Assembly: GCA_903842455.1 (NCBI GenBank)
Contig: CAIMLX010000111.1
Location: forward strand, 1-34,209
From: an uncultured Hyphomicrobiales bacterium
Lineage (GTDB): Bacteria; Pseudomonadota; Alphaproteobacteria; Rhizobiales; Devosiaceae
Reading direction: 5' to 3'
Length of the DNA: 34,209 nt
The position numbers and the translations under genes were made by a program. The notes under the pieces were generated by a model that worked only from the letters and a program-made list of their open reading frames with translations, searched no databases and was not told where the DNA came from. Positions 8,243 to 16,624 of this stretch are shown piece by piece. How positions within the stretch are numbered: position 1 is the stretch's first letter; each line of letters starts with the position of its first letter.

Positions 8243-10807
8243 ATGGCACCATTGCCACTCGACGAGGATAACTATCCCAACCCGCTCCTGAGCCGTCCGC
8301 GCAGCACCGCGGGGCTGTGGCGCGTGGTGGCGCTCGCCGGCTTCTTCATCCTCGTGGCGGTCATGCTGTCGACGCTGGGCGACCGGATTCCGCCCGACCT
8401 TATCCTGGTGTTCCTCGGCTTTCTGGCCGTGGTCGGCGTGTTCTCTATGTTCGCGCTCGCCGCCGGGCTGTTCCGCTTCGGCTCGGTGGGCGATGACCGG
8501 ACGCTGTCGCGCGCCGTGGTCGACAGCCTGCCGTTCGGCGCGCTCGTCACCGACCGCGAAGGCAAGATCAGCTACGTCAACGCCACCTATGGCGAGTTTC
8601 CCGGCGCCCTCAACGACGCGGTCCCGGTTTCGGTGCCCCGGCTATTCGCCGGCGAGCCCGAGGCCAGCGAAGCCATCTATCGCCTCGCCCGCGCGGCGCG
8701 CGACGGCCGCCCGGCCAGCGAGGACATCCGCATCATCGGCGGGCTCGGCGGCTCTGCCGGCGGGTCGAGCAAGCCGTTCTGGTACCGGGTCGGCGTCCGA
8801 GCGCTGCCGGAGATCGATGGCGCCGGCCGGCCCCTCGTCGCGTGGAGCGTCGAGGACATCACGCGGGACCGCGAACGGCAGGACAACGCCTTCGCCGAGT
8901 TGCAGCGGGCCATCGACTACCTCGACCACGCCCCTGCCGGCTTCTTTTCCGCCGATGCCGCCGGGCGCATCCAGTATCTCAACTCCACCCTCGCCGACTG
9001 GCTCGGCTACGATCTCGCCGAGTTCGAGTCCGCCTCGATTCGTCTCGATGACATCATCCGTGGCGATGGCGCCAGCCTGCTGATGCGGGGCAGGGCGGAT
9101 GGCGAGATCCGGACCGAGATCATCGACATCGACCTCGTCCGCCGCAATGGCACCAGCTTCCCGGTGCGCCTGATGCACCGCGCTGCCCGCCTCGCCGACG
9201 ACAAGCTCGGCGAAACCCGCACTCTCGTGCTCGACCGCCGCCAGGGCACCGACAACGAGGAGGCGTTGCGTGCCTCCGAAGTGCGCTTCTCGCGCTTTTT
9301 CAACGACACGCCATTCGCCATCGCCACGCTCGACAAGGCCGGGCGCATCGTTCGCACCAACGCCCCGTTCAGCCGCATCTTCGGCTGGACCGGCTCGGAT
9401 CAGTCGATCGACCAGAAGCCCATGGCCGAGCTCATCGCCGAGCCGAGCCGCGCGTCCTTCGCCAAGGCCGTCGCATCCGCCATCGGCGGCAAGTCCGAGA
9501 TCGATCCGGTCGATGCCGGGCTCGCCGCGGGCGGCGACCACGCGGTCCGTCTCTACATTTCCAGCTCCGAGGAAGTCGCCGGCTCGCCCGAGCACGTCAA
9601 CGTCTATGCCCTCGACATGACCGAGCAGCGCAAGCTCGAGGCACAGTTCGCCCAGGGTCAGAAGATGCAGGCCGTCGGGCAGCTCGCCGGCGGCGTAGCG
9701 CACGATTTCAACAACGTGCTGACTGCCATCATCGGCTTCGCCGACCTGCTGCTGCTCAAGCACAAGCCGGGCGATCCCAGTTTCGCCGACCTGATGTCGA
9801 TCAAGAACAGCGCCAACCGCGCGGCCGGCCTCACCCGGCAGCTGCTGGCGTTCTCGCGCCGCCAGACGCTTCGTCCGCAGGTGCTCGAAGTGCCGGGGCA
9901 CATCGACGACCTGACAGTGCTGCTGAAGCGCCTGATCGGCGAACAGATCACGCTCGGGGTCGAGCATGCCAGCACCGTCTGGCCGGTGAAGGCCGACCTG
10001 GTGCAGCTCGAACAGGTGGTGGTCAACCTCGTCGTCAACGCCCGCGACGCCATGCCGAACGGCGGTGCGATTACCCTGCGCACCCGCAACGTCACCGAGA
10101 CCGAGGCGTCGACCTACACCTATACCGGCATGCCCGCGGCCGAGTATGTGCTGATCGAGGTCGAGGATACCGGCACCGGCATGCCGCCCGAAATCCTCGA
10201 GAAGATCTTCGAACCGTTCTTTTCCACCAAGGAACTCGGCAAGGGCACCGGCCTCGGCCTCTCCACGGTCTACGGCATCGTCAAGCAGTCGTCGGGCTTC
10301 ATCTATCTCGACTCGGTGGTCGGCAAGGGCACGACCTTCCGCATCTTCCTGCCGCGCCACATCCCCACCGAGAACGAGGCGCCGGTCAAGCAGGTGGCCG
10401 CGCCGGTCAAGGACCTCACCGGGCACGAGCGCATCCTGATCGTCGAGGACGAGGACTCGGTCCGCGCTTTCTCCGCCCGGGCGCTGCGCACCACCGGCTA
10501 CGAGGTGTTCGAGGCGGATTCGGGCGACGAGGCACTCGATGTGCTCGACGACATCGACTGGAAGCTCGACCTGATGATTTCCGACGTCGTCATGCCCGAA
10601 ATGGATGGCCCGGCGCTACTGATCAAGGTCCGCGAACGGCTGCCCAACCTCAAGGTCATCTTCGTTTCTGGCTACGCCGAGGAAACCGCCCGCGAGGGCA
10701 TCGCCGACGACCAGAGCGTCGAGTTCCTCCCGAAGCCCTACTCGCTCGACCAGATCAACACCAAGGTGAAGGACGTGCTCGGCAAGATCGACGAACCGGC
10801 CGAGTAG
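8243..10807 (+). CDS. cckA: CckA-like hybrid sensor histidine kinase (cell-cycle phosphorelay)
   Basis: Predicted membrane hybrid kinase of 854 residues. Two transmembrane helices (about 26-46 and 52-76) are followed by three PAS-like regions (about 89-215, 225-335 and 345-465), a HisKA domain with H487 in [13 protein letters not shown], an HATPase domain with N-box N595/N599 and G-rich DTGTGMP, and a C-terminal receiver with acidic pair E735/D736 and phosphoacceptor D781 in [10 protein letters not shown]. This order matches CckA, which in alphaproteobacteria drives CtrA and CpdR phosphorylation through ChpT. The His-box wording is typical of CckA, so I favour it over a generic hybrid kinase. 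The gene is followed after 4 nt by a glycosyltransferase. Confidence 0.88.
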   Translation: MAPLPLDEDNYPNPLLSRPRSTAGLWRVVALAGFFILVAVMLSTLGDRIPPDLILVFLGFLAVVGVFSMFALAAGLFRFGSVGDDRTLSRAVVDSLPFGALVTDREGKISYVNATYGEFPGALNDAVPVSVPRLFAGEPEASEAIYRLARAARDGRPASEDIRIIGGLGGSAGGSSKPFWYRVGVRALPEIDGAGRPLVAWSVEDITRDRERQDNAFAELQRAIDYLDHAPAGFFSADAAGRIQYLNSTLADWLGYDLAEFESASIRLDDIIRGDGASLLMRGRADGEIRTEIIDIDLVRRNGTSFPVRLMHRAARLADDKLGETRTLVLDRRQGTDNEEALRASEVRFSRFFNDTPFAIATLDKAGRIVRTNAPFSRIFGWTGSDQSIDQKPMAELIAEPSRASFAKAVASAIGGKSEIDPVDAGLAAGGDHAVRLYISSSEEVAGSPEHVNVYALDMTEQRKLEAQFAQGQKMQAVGQLAGGVAHDFNNVLTAIIGFADLLLLKHKPGDPSFADLMSIKNSANRAAGLTRQLLAFSRRQTLRPQVLEVPGHIDDLTVLLKRLIGEQITLGVEHASTVWPVKADLVQLEQVVVNLVVNARDAMPNGGAITLRTRNVTETEASTYTYTGMPAAEYVLIEVEDTGTGMPPEILEKIFEPFFSTKELGKGTGLGLSTVYGIVKQSSGFIYLDSVVGKGTTFRIFLPRHIPTENEAPVKQVAAPVKDLTGHERILIVEDEDSVRAFSARALRTTGYEVFEADSGDEALDVLDDIDWKLDLMISDVVMPEMDGPALLIKVRERLPNLKVIFVSGYAEETAREGIADDQSVEFLPKPYSLDQINTKVKDVLGKIDEPAE

Positions 10808-10811
10808 CCGC

Positions 10812-12059
10812 GTGCGGGTCTCGATCCACACCTATGGCACCCGCGGCGATGTTCAGCCCTATATCGCGCTGGCGCTGGGCCTGAAGGCCTCCGGGCACGA
10901 GCCGCTTCTTGCCGCACCCGAGCAGTTCGCCGATTTCGTCAGCAGCCATGGCATCGCTTTCTCGCCCCTGCCGGGCGAGATGCTGGCCCTCATCGACGAC
11001 CCGGCCGCGCAGGCGGTGCTCGAAGGGAGCAGCGGCTTTGGCGGCGGCCTCAAGCTGATCGGCCGGATGCGACCCGCGATCGGCCGTCTGCTGGCAGCCG
11101 AATGGACGGCGGCAAGCGACGCGCGCCCTGACGTGCTCGTCCATCATCCCAAGTCGCTGGCCTCGCCCGGTATTGCCGAGAAGCTGGGTATTCGCGCCGT
11201 GCTCGCCTCGCCGCTGCCGGGGTTTACCCCCACGGCTGCATTCCCGAGCCCGATGCTGCCGGTGCGATCGCTGGGGCCGCTCAACCGCATGAGCCATCGC
11301 CTGGCCGTCGAAGGTGGCGAGCGCATCTACCGCAAGGAAATCGGTCACTGGCGCGAAGCCGTGCTCGGCCTGCCGGCCCGGGGGCAGTACGGCGAGCCTG
11401 CTGCTACGCTCTACGCCTATAGTTCCGCCGTGCTGCCCAAGCCAGCGGACTGGGGCGCCGATGTGCACGTCACGGGCTACTGGTTCCTCGATGGCGACAG
11501 GTCGCGCGGCCTCGATCCGGCCTTGGCGGCGTTCCTCGATGGCGGCCCGCCGCCCGTCTACGTGGGCTTCGGGAGCATGCCCTCGGTTGCCGCGGAGCAG
11601 CGCACTCGGATCGTGCTCGCCGCCCTGGAGCAGGCGGGCGTGCGCGGACTGCTGGCGATCGGCGGCGGGGCACTGTTGCGCATGAAGGCTCCCGACAGCG
11701 TGATGATGATCGAGGGGGCGCCGCACGACCTGCTGTTTCCGCGGGTCGCGGCGGTTGTCCATCATGGCGGCGCGGGGAGCACGGCGGCGGGCCTGCGGGC
11801 CGGACGCCCCACCGTGATCTGTCCGTTCTTCGGCGACCAGCCGTTCTGGGGCCGGGTCGTGGCGCAGGCCGGGCTCGGGCCGGAGCCGCTGTCGCGCAAG
11901 CGCCTGTCCGTCGAGTCACTGGCAGCCGCCATCCGCGAAGCCGTCGGGTCGCCGCAAATCGGACGGCGGGCCCGAGAGGTCGGCGAAGCAATCCGGGCGG
12001 AAGACGGCGTGCCCGAGGCGGTAGCGGTCATCGAGTCCGTCTTTGACCGGGGCATATAG
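10812..12059 (+). CDS. UGT-like glycosyltransferase (GT1 family)
   Basis: Predicted nucleotide-sugar-dependent glycosyltransferase of 415 residues with a GT-B fold. The N-terminus IHTYGTRGDVQPYIALA (about 4-20) is the acceptor-domain start seen in sterol- and macrolide-type GT1 enzymes. The C-terminal donor site is clear: VGFGSMP, HHGGAGST at 317-324, and FFGDQPFW at 339-346. The start is a GTG at 10812, only 4 nt after the kinase stop, so translation is probably coupled. No signal peptide; cytoplasmic or peripheral. Possible acceptors include sterol-like lipids, hopanoids, flavonoids or antibiotics; the sequence does not decide among them. Confidence 0.88.
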   Translation: MRVSIHTYGTRGDVQPYIALALGLKASGHEPLLAAPEQFADFVSSHGIAFSPLPGEMLALIDDPAAQAVLEGSSGFGGGLKLIGRMRPAIGRLLAAEWTAASDARPDVLVHHPKSLASPGIAEKLGIRAVLASPLPGFTPTAAFPSPMLPVRSLGPLNRMSHRLAVEGGERIYRKEIGHWREAVLGLPARGQYGEPAATLYAYSSAVLPKPADWGADVHVTGYWFLDGDRSRGLDPALAAFLDGGPPPVYVGFGSMPSVAAEQRTRIVLAALEQAGVRGLLAIGGGALLRMKAPDSVMMIEGAPHDLLFPRVAAVVHHGGAGSTAAGLRAGRPTVICPFFGDQPFWGRVVAQAGLGPEPLSRKRLSVESLAAAIREAVGSPQIGRRAREVGEAIRAEDGVPEAVAVIESVFDRGI

Positions 12060-12082
12060 CGCCGACGACCGGGGAGGCCTAT

Positions 12083-13276
12083 ATGTCCGCCATGGATCAG
12101 ACCCTCACCAAGCTCGACCAGTTCCTCGCCGAACTCGACACCGCCATTGCCGACGGCACTTTCGTGCGCCTGTCGCTGCGCAACCCGTTTGGCGCCGACG
12201 AGACCCTGAAGAGCATCGACATCAAGCCCGTCGCCATTCGCGGCGAACTGAAGCTCGGCTTCACCTTTCACCACCAGAGGCGCGACCTGATCCAGAACCA
12301 TCCGCCCGCGGGTGCCATCGGCCAGTTGCGCAAGCTGCTGACCACCAGCTTCCGCCAGGGCTTCCTCTACGCCACCACCGCCGACCTGCTCTACGACACG
12401 CAGGGCAAGTCACCGAAGCTCACCCGCTCGGCCGCCTCGTCGAAGGGCGCGCCGACGCTGGAGCATGACCGGACCAAGAAGCGGCTGATCCCGGCGGGCG
12501 GCAAGCCCTACCTCGCCGAACTGGGCGTCACCGATGCCGAGGGCAACGTGCTGAAGACCTCGGGCGACAAGTTCCGGCAGATCAACCGCTACGTCGAAAT
12601 CCTCGCCCCGCTGCTCGCGGCCATCCCGGCCGAACGCATGCGCCGCATCCTCGATATGGGCGCCGGCAAGGGCTACCTGACATTCGCGGTCGCCGACTAC
12701 GTCGCCAACACGCTCAAGCGCGAGACCGAAGTGGTGGGCGTCGAGTTCCGCGACGAACTGGTCAAGCTCTGCAACGACATCGCCGGCCGCTCGCAGCTCG
12801 ATCACCTGAGCTTTGCCGCCGGCAGCATCGAGAACTTCGATTCGACCGGCGCCGACGTGCTCATCGCGCTCCACGCCTGCGACACCGCCACCGACGACGC
12901 CATCGCCAAGGGCATCGAAGCCGGGTCCGAACTGATCGTCGTCGCCCCCTGCTGCCACAAGCAGATCCGCCGCGAAATGGAGACGGCTAACCACCAGACC
13001 GACCTCGACTTCGTCCTCCGCCACGGCATCTTCATGGAACGCGAAGCCGAAATGGTCACCGACGCCATGCGCGCCATGATCCTCGAGTACTACGGCTATT
13101 CGACCAAAGTGTTCGAGTTCATCGGCACCGAACACACCCCCAAGAACGTCCTCATCGTCGCCCAGAAGATGAAGCGGGGCAGGGACGAGGGGCAGCTCAA
13201 AAAGTTCAAGGACGCCAAGGCGTATTTCGGCATCCGCAAGCACTACCTCGAGGATGCCGTCGGGCTTGAGGGCTAG
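12083..13276 (+). CDS. class I SAM-dependent methyltransferase (Methyltransf_32-like)
   Basis: 397-residue protein. The N-terminal about 150 residues form a domain that I do not recognise; it includes HHQRRDLIQNHP. It is followed by a Rossmann methyltransferase core with motif I LDMGAGKGYLTFAVADYV starting near D191. A later APCCHKQIRREM segment (P289, C290, C291, H292) resembles the conserved C-C-H of the METTL25/TRM13-like group (Methyltransf_32), some of which act on RNA or protein. The substrate is unknown. GGAGG at 12073-12077 lies 5 nt before the ATG, giving a firm start. The stop overlaps the stop of the convergent inhibitor gene within a CTAG. Confidence 0.85.
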   Translation: MSAMDQTLTKLDQFLAELDTAIADGTFVRLSLRNPFGADETLKSIDIKPVAIRGELKLGFTFHHQRRDLIQNHPPAGAIGQLRKLLTTSFRQGFLYATTADLLYDTQGKSPKLTRSAASSKGAPTLEHDRTKKRLIPAGGKPYLAELGVTDAEGNVLKTSGDKFRQINRYVEILAPLLAAIPAERMRRILDMGAGKGYLTFAVADYVANTLKRETEVVGVEFRDELVKLCNDIAGRSQLDHLSFAAGSIENFDSTGADVLIALHACDTATDDAIAKGIEAGSELIVVAPCCHKQIRREMETANHQTDLDFVLRHGIFMEREAEMVTDAMRAMILEYYGYSTKVFEFIGTEHTPKNVLIVAQKMKRGRDEGQLKKFKDAKAYFGIRKHYLEDAVGLEG

Positions 13277-13578
13277 TCCTTGATGTGGACGGTCATCTCC
13301 ATCACGGATTCCGTCGCGCCGCGATCCCAGGGCTGGGCGAGCGAAAACCGGATCAGGCTGTCACCCGGCCCGGTTCCGCCGACCCGGAATACCGCCTGAA
13401 CCGACCCGCCGATCGCCATGGGATCTGCTCCTTCTGGCGGCAGTGGCTCCAGTTGAGCCCCGCCGGACAACACCTCGCCCTTCCACAGGTAGCCGCCGAT
13501 GCCGTGCCCGGGCAGGCGGAGGATTCGGCTTTCGCCGGGCTGGAGGTCGAGGCTGTCCGGCAGGTCGGTGTCTGGCAT
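13273..13578 (-). CDS. chagasin-like cysteine protease inhibitor (I42 family)
   Basis: Small 101-residue all-beta-looking protein without signal peptide. Three segments fit the chagasin inhibitory loops in order: GIGGYLWKG at about 26-34 (family NPTTGY-W), VGGTGPG at about 66-72 (family GxGG), and AQPWDRG at about 81-87 (family RPW). Chagasins plug the active site of papain-family proteases. The gene directly follows a papain-like protease with a 4-nt gap, so I infer that the two proteins pair. I chose the ATG at 13578; a GTG at 13602 would overlap the protease gene by 20 nt. The first loop lacks the usual Asn-Pro-Thr, so the match is by pattern and not close identity. Confidence 0.75.
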   Translation of the reverse strand: MPDTDLPDSLDLQPGESRILRLPGHGIGGYLWKGEVLSGGAQLEPLPPEGADPMAIGGSVQAVFRVGGTGPGDSLIRFSLAQPWDRGATESVMEMTVHIKD

Positions 13579-13582
13579 GGCG

Positions 13583-14464
13583 CTACGCGATCGGGTTGGC
13601 ACCCTGCGGTATTATCACGGTGCCCGGCACGGTGAACTGGAACTGTGTGTCCATGCCGCACTCGCCGTAGCGGATGCGGAAGAAACCTCGGTCGCCCCAT
13701 GCAGTGCCCCAGCTGTTCTTGGCGATCCAGCAGGCCAGCGCATCGTCGTAACCGACAAGACAGACCGCATGGTAGCCGGAGAGATTGCCGCTGACGTGGC
13801 GATAGACGCCCGAGCCATAGCTGAAGAAGTCCTCGAACACCGCCATTGCGGCAATAACCGGTCCTCCCATCAGCGCGCGTTTGCGCTCGATGCTGATGGC
13901 GACCGAACGATAGGTGTTGAGCCGTACGACCGGCGAAATCATCCGGCACGCCTGATCGCCGGGTTGGTAGGGAAAATCCGATTCCTTGCCGATACCCTTG
14001 TGGATGGCAAACTCCATCGCCTTGCTCGGCTGCCATCCGGTCGCGCATGAATCGGGAGCACCGCAGTAGAACAGGTGGGCCTCCGACAGGTCGACGTCCG
14101 CGTTCGGCTTGTTCGCCTGGATCAGCAGGCGCGACTCTATGGCGCCGCAGGCCGCAAACGATACGCACGAGCCGCAGTTGCCCTGGTTCTTGACCGAGGT
14201 TACCCAGTTCTTGCCGCTGTAGGAGCGCCAGTCGATCCGCGGCGGCGGAGGCGGCGGCGGGGCTGCCGAGAACTGGATCAGCTGGTCTTCCTGGCGCTGC
14301 TGCTGGAGCTCCGTCAGAGCCTCTTCCGGCGTCAGGGCCAGGCCCATGAAGCTGCCCGGGTCCTGGCTCGCCCGGATATGCGAATACGGCGTCTCGCGGG
14401 CCACCCAGTCGGCGCCGGCCTTCCTGATCTGCTGGTTGAGCGCGTCAATTTGGTCGTCTGCCAT
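13583..14464 (-). CDS. papain-like cysteine protease (C1A family)
   Basis: 293-residue protease with all expected active-site residues: oxyanion Q94 and nucleophile C100 in NQGNCGSCVSFAACGAIES, H232 in SGYHAVCLVGYDD, and N250 in WIAKNSWGTAWGDRGFFRIRYG. The usual Trp after the catalytic Cys is Val101. Residues 1-60 are helical and charged, with DWVARETPYSHI, and could be a short propeptide or regulatory segment. A seven-Pro linker (69-75) joins it to the catalytic domain. There is no signal peptide or Tat motif, so it is probably cytoplasmic, which is unusual for a papain homologue. GGAGG lies 5 nt before the ATG. Its probable inhibitor gene follows 4 nt downstream. Confidence 0.92.
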   Translation of the reverse strand: MADDQIDALNQQIRKAGADWVARETPYSHIRASQDPGSFMGLALTPEEALTELQQQRQEDQLIQFSAAPPPPPPPRIDWRSYSGKNWVTSVKNQGNCGSCVSFAACGAIESRLLIQANKPNADVDLSEAHLFYCGAPDSCATGWQPSKAMEFAIHKGIGKESDFPYQPGDQACRMISPVVRLNTYRSVAISIERKRALMGGPVIAAMAVFEDFFSYGSGVYRHVSGNLSGYHAVCLVGYDDALACWIAKNSWGTAWGDRGFFRIRYGECGMDTQFQFTVPGTVIIPQGANPIA

Positions 14465-14687
14465 GGTTCCCTCCGTTCACGACCCGCGAAGGGAATGCCT
14501 CGACAGCGCAGCGCGCCAGTTGGTACTTGCAGCAATGGGAGTGTCGCGGACGGACGACCGCCTACGACACTTTGCGTACGGGGTCGGGGTCCGGAGTTGT
14601 CCAGCCCAAGGCAGACAACTTGCTGATGGTCGCCGGGAAGGCAGGGAAGGCTGAAAGGGCCGGAACGTCCCTAGCCTTCTCGTCGCC

Positions 14688-15479
14688 TCAGGCCAGAAGC
14701 CCCAGTTCTATATCGGTCGCGCCCGGTCCGTACTTGTCCTTGGGCGGCCAGGGGCGAGAGCGCCAGTTCGGCTCGAACACGAAGCTCGACCGCGTCCGGC
14801 CTTCCGGCAGGGCGCCGTTGCCCGATCCCCGGGCATAGTCGTAATACGCTTTCACTACTTCCTCGGCGCTCACCTGCTGGGCCGCAGGGTGAGCCAGACA
14901 GGCGGCGCGCCAGCGTTTCACCCGCCCATATCCTTGGTCCGGGAGCTCGAAGGCTTCAAAATAGTCGAGGAATGAGAAGCGGACGAACATCGGCGTAAAC
15001 ACCGCCTCGGCGAGGCCAAAGCGCTCGAAAAGGAACACCCCATCTGGGTTGTGCCTGGCGAGGAAGGCCTCGAGCCGCCCGTATTGGGTCAGCACCGCCT
15101 GGTGCAAAGCCTCGCGCTTGCCGGCATCCTGGTTCATGACGAGCCGGTAGCCGCTGGTGGTGAAGTCGCCCTCCATCGCGATCATCATGTTCTCGATGGC
15201 CCGCTCAAATGGGGTGGAGCGGGCGATCGGTGTTGCGTAGCTCTCATCGAGATAGCGCAGGATGACGAGGCTCTCCTTGAGCGTGCCGTCCGCTGTCTCG
15301 AGGATCGGCAGCGCCGTGGTGCCGCCTGTCAGCTGCAGCAGCCGCTCGGGCCGCGGCCTGGTGATGTCGACCACCGAGAACGCCACCTGGTCTCGCACGC
15401 CCTTCAGCGTCAGCAGGATTTCGAGCCGCTGCGAGAACGGGCAGACCGGGATGTGGTGGATCGTCGGCTTCTGCACCAT
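14688..15479 (-). CDS. glutathione S-transferase family protein
   Basis: 263-residue protein with a thioredoxin-fold N-terminus, HIPVCPFSQRLEILL, with the likely catalytic C13 in a C-P-F-S motif as in omega/lambda-type GSTs, then a G-site segment TALPILETADGTLKES and a helical C-terminal domain. Omega-like GSTs act as thiol transferases or reductases of glutathione conjugates. The start ATG lies 3 nt after the stop of the aldo/keto reductase gene, so the two are co-transcribed and likely coupled. The C-terminus has an extra Trp/Pro-rich stretch after about residue 220. The substrate is unknown. Confidence 0.88.
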   Translation of the reverse strand: MVQKPTIHHIPVCPFSQRLEILLTLKGVRDQVAFSVVDITRPRPERLLQLTGGTTALPILETADGTLKESLVILRYLDESYATPIARSTPFERAIENMMIAMEGDFTTSGYRLVMNQDAGKREALHQAVLTQYGRLEAFLARHNPDGVFLFERFGLAEAVFTPMFVRFSFLDYFEAFELPDQGYGRVKRWRAACLAHPAAQQVSAEEVVKAYYDYARGSGNGALPEGRTRSSFVFEPNWRSRPWPPKDKYGPGATDIELGLLA

Positions 15480-15482
15480 GGA

Positions 15483-16523
15483 TCAGGCCTCCCGCCCATT
15501 CGGCAGCGGCGTCCCCTTCGCCACCAGCCCCTGATCCGCCAGTGCGTCCCAGAAACCTGATGGGATCGCGGTGTTCCACCAGCCGAGAATTCCCTCGAGC
15601 TCGGCCACCGTCTTCGGCCCGGTCAGCACCGAGCACACCACCGGATGCGCCACGCCGAACTGCAGCGCCGCGGCGCCGAGCGGGATGCCGTGGGCGTCGG
15701 CGACGGCGCGCAGCTTGCTCACCTTCTCGACGATGTGCGGCGGCGCCTTCTGGTAGGCGCCGTTGCTCGGCCCCCAAACGTCCGTCCCGGCCAGCACGCC
15801 CGCCGCGAACGGCCCGGCGGCGATCACCGAGGTGCCGCGTTCGGCAGCCCTTGGGAACAGTTCGTCCAGCGGCGTCTGCTCGATAAGGTTGTAGCGGTTG
15901 GCCAGCAGGAAAACGTCCCAGTCGCCGATGTCGAGGGCCGAGAGCAGCACCGGCACCTCGTTGACGCCGAGCCCGATCGCCTTCACGGCGCCCGACCGGC
16001 GCAGCTCGTCGAGCGCCTTGTAGCCGCCGCTGGCGAGATCTGCCCAGTGCTTCTTGTTGCCCTCTTCGCCGTGCGTCTGCACGCCGATATCGTGCACCAG
16101 CAGCACTTCGATATGCCCCAGCCCCAGCCGCTGCAGGCTGTCCTCGTAGGACCGCATGATGGCGTCGTAGCTGTAGTCGTAGGCGATCTCGAACGGGAAC
16201 GGCCGCGTCCAGGGGTGCTCCACCGTGCGCTCGGCATCGGAGCGCACCGGCTTCAGCATGCGGCCGACCTTGGTAGAGAGCGCCGCGCCGTCGTTGCGGT
16301 AGCGCAGCGCGTCGCCCATCAGGTGCTCGGCGCGGCCGAAGCCGTAATGCGGGGCGGTGTCGTAATAGCCGATGCCGGCATCGAGCGCCGCGCTCACCAG
16401 CGCCCGCGCCCCGTCGTCGGGCACATCGACGCCGTTCATCCCGGCGAGTGTAGCACTGCCGAGCCCCAGTTCGGTGAATTCGAGGCTGGTCCGGCCGACC
16501 TTGCGCGTGTTGAAACTGGCCAT
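15483..16523 (-). CDS. aldo/keto reductase (D-threo-aldose / L-fucose dehydrogenase-like)
   Basis: 346-residue NAD(P)-dependent oxidoreductase with the AKR tetrad D55, Y60, K85 and H144 in YYDTAPHYGFGRAE, STKVGRM and VLLVHDIG contexts. The opening GLGSATLAGM and the active-site wording resemble the sugar dehydrogenases that oxidise L-fucose, D-arabinose or L-galactose to lactones. The start at 16523 is supported by GGAGGA 5 nt upstream; the longer open frame reaching upstream crosses the AraD1-family gene in another frame and is not real. It lies 101 nt downstream of the AraD1-family gene and directly upstream of the GST. A sugar-oxidation role fits the neighbours, but no sugar transporter is present to confirm it. 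Confidence 0.9.
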   Translation of the reverse strand: MASFNTRKVGRTSLEFTELGLGSATLAGMNGVDVPDDGARALVSAALDAGIGYYDTAPHYGFGRAEHLMGDALRYRNDGAALSTKVGRMLKPVRSDAERTVEHPWTRPFPFEIAYDYSYDAIMRSYEDSLQRLGLGHIEVLLVHDIGVQTHGEEGNKKHWADLASGGYKALDELRRSGAVKAIGLGVNEVPVLLSALDIGDWDVFLLANRYNLIEQTPLDELFPRAAERGTSVIAAGPFAAGVLAGTDVWGPSNGAYQKAPPHIVEKVSKLRAVADAHGIPLGAAALQFGVAHPVVCSVLTGPKTVAELEGILGWWNTAIPSGFWDALADQGLVAKGTPLPNGREA

Positions 16524-16624
16524 GTGATCCTCCGTGACGGCGGCGGACACTGCCATGTCAGTTGGATCGCGACAAGCCGCCCGACAGGTGTGGAGGGGCG
16601 TCCGATACGACGCCCCAACGCTTC

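Noticed and set aside
8642-10426. 594-codon minus-strand frame opposite the CckA-like kinase
   Set aside because: The plus strand holds all kinase motifs; the minus frame has no domain and lies fully inside it.
14465-14687. Gene in the gap between the GST and the protease
   Set aside because: Open frames here have no ribosome binding site and no family likeness; only the protease ribosome binding site is convincing.
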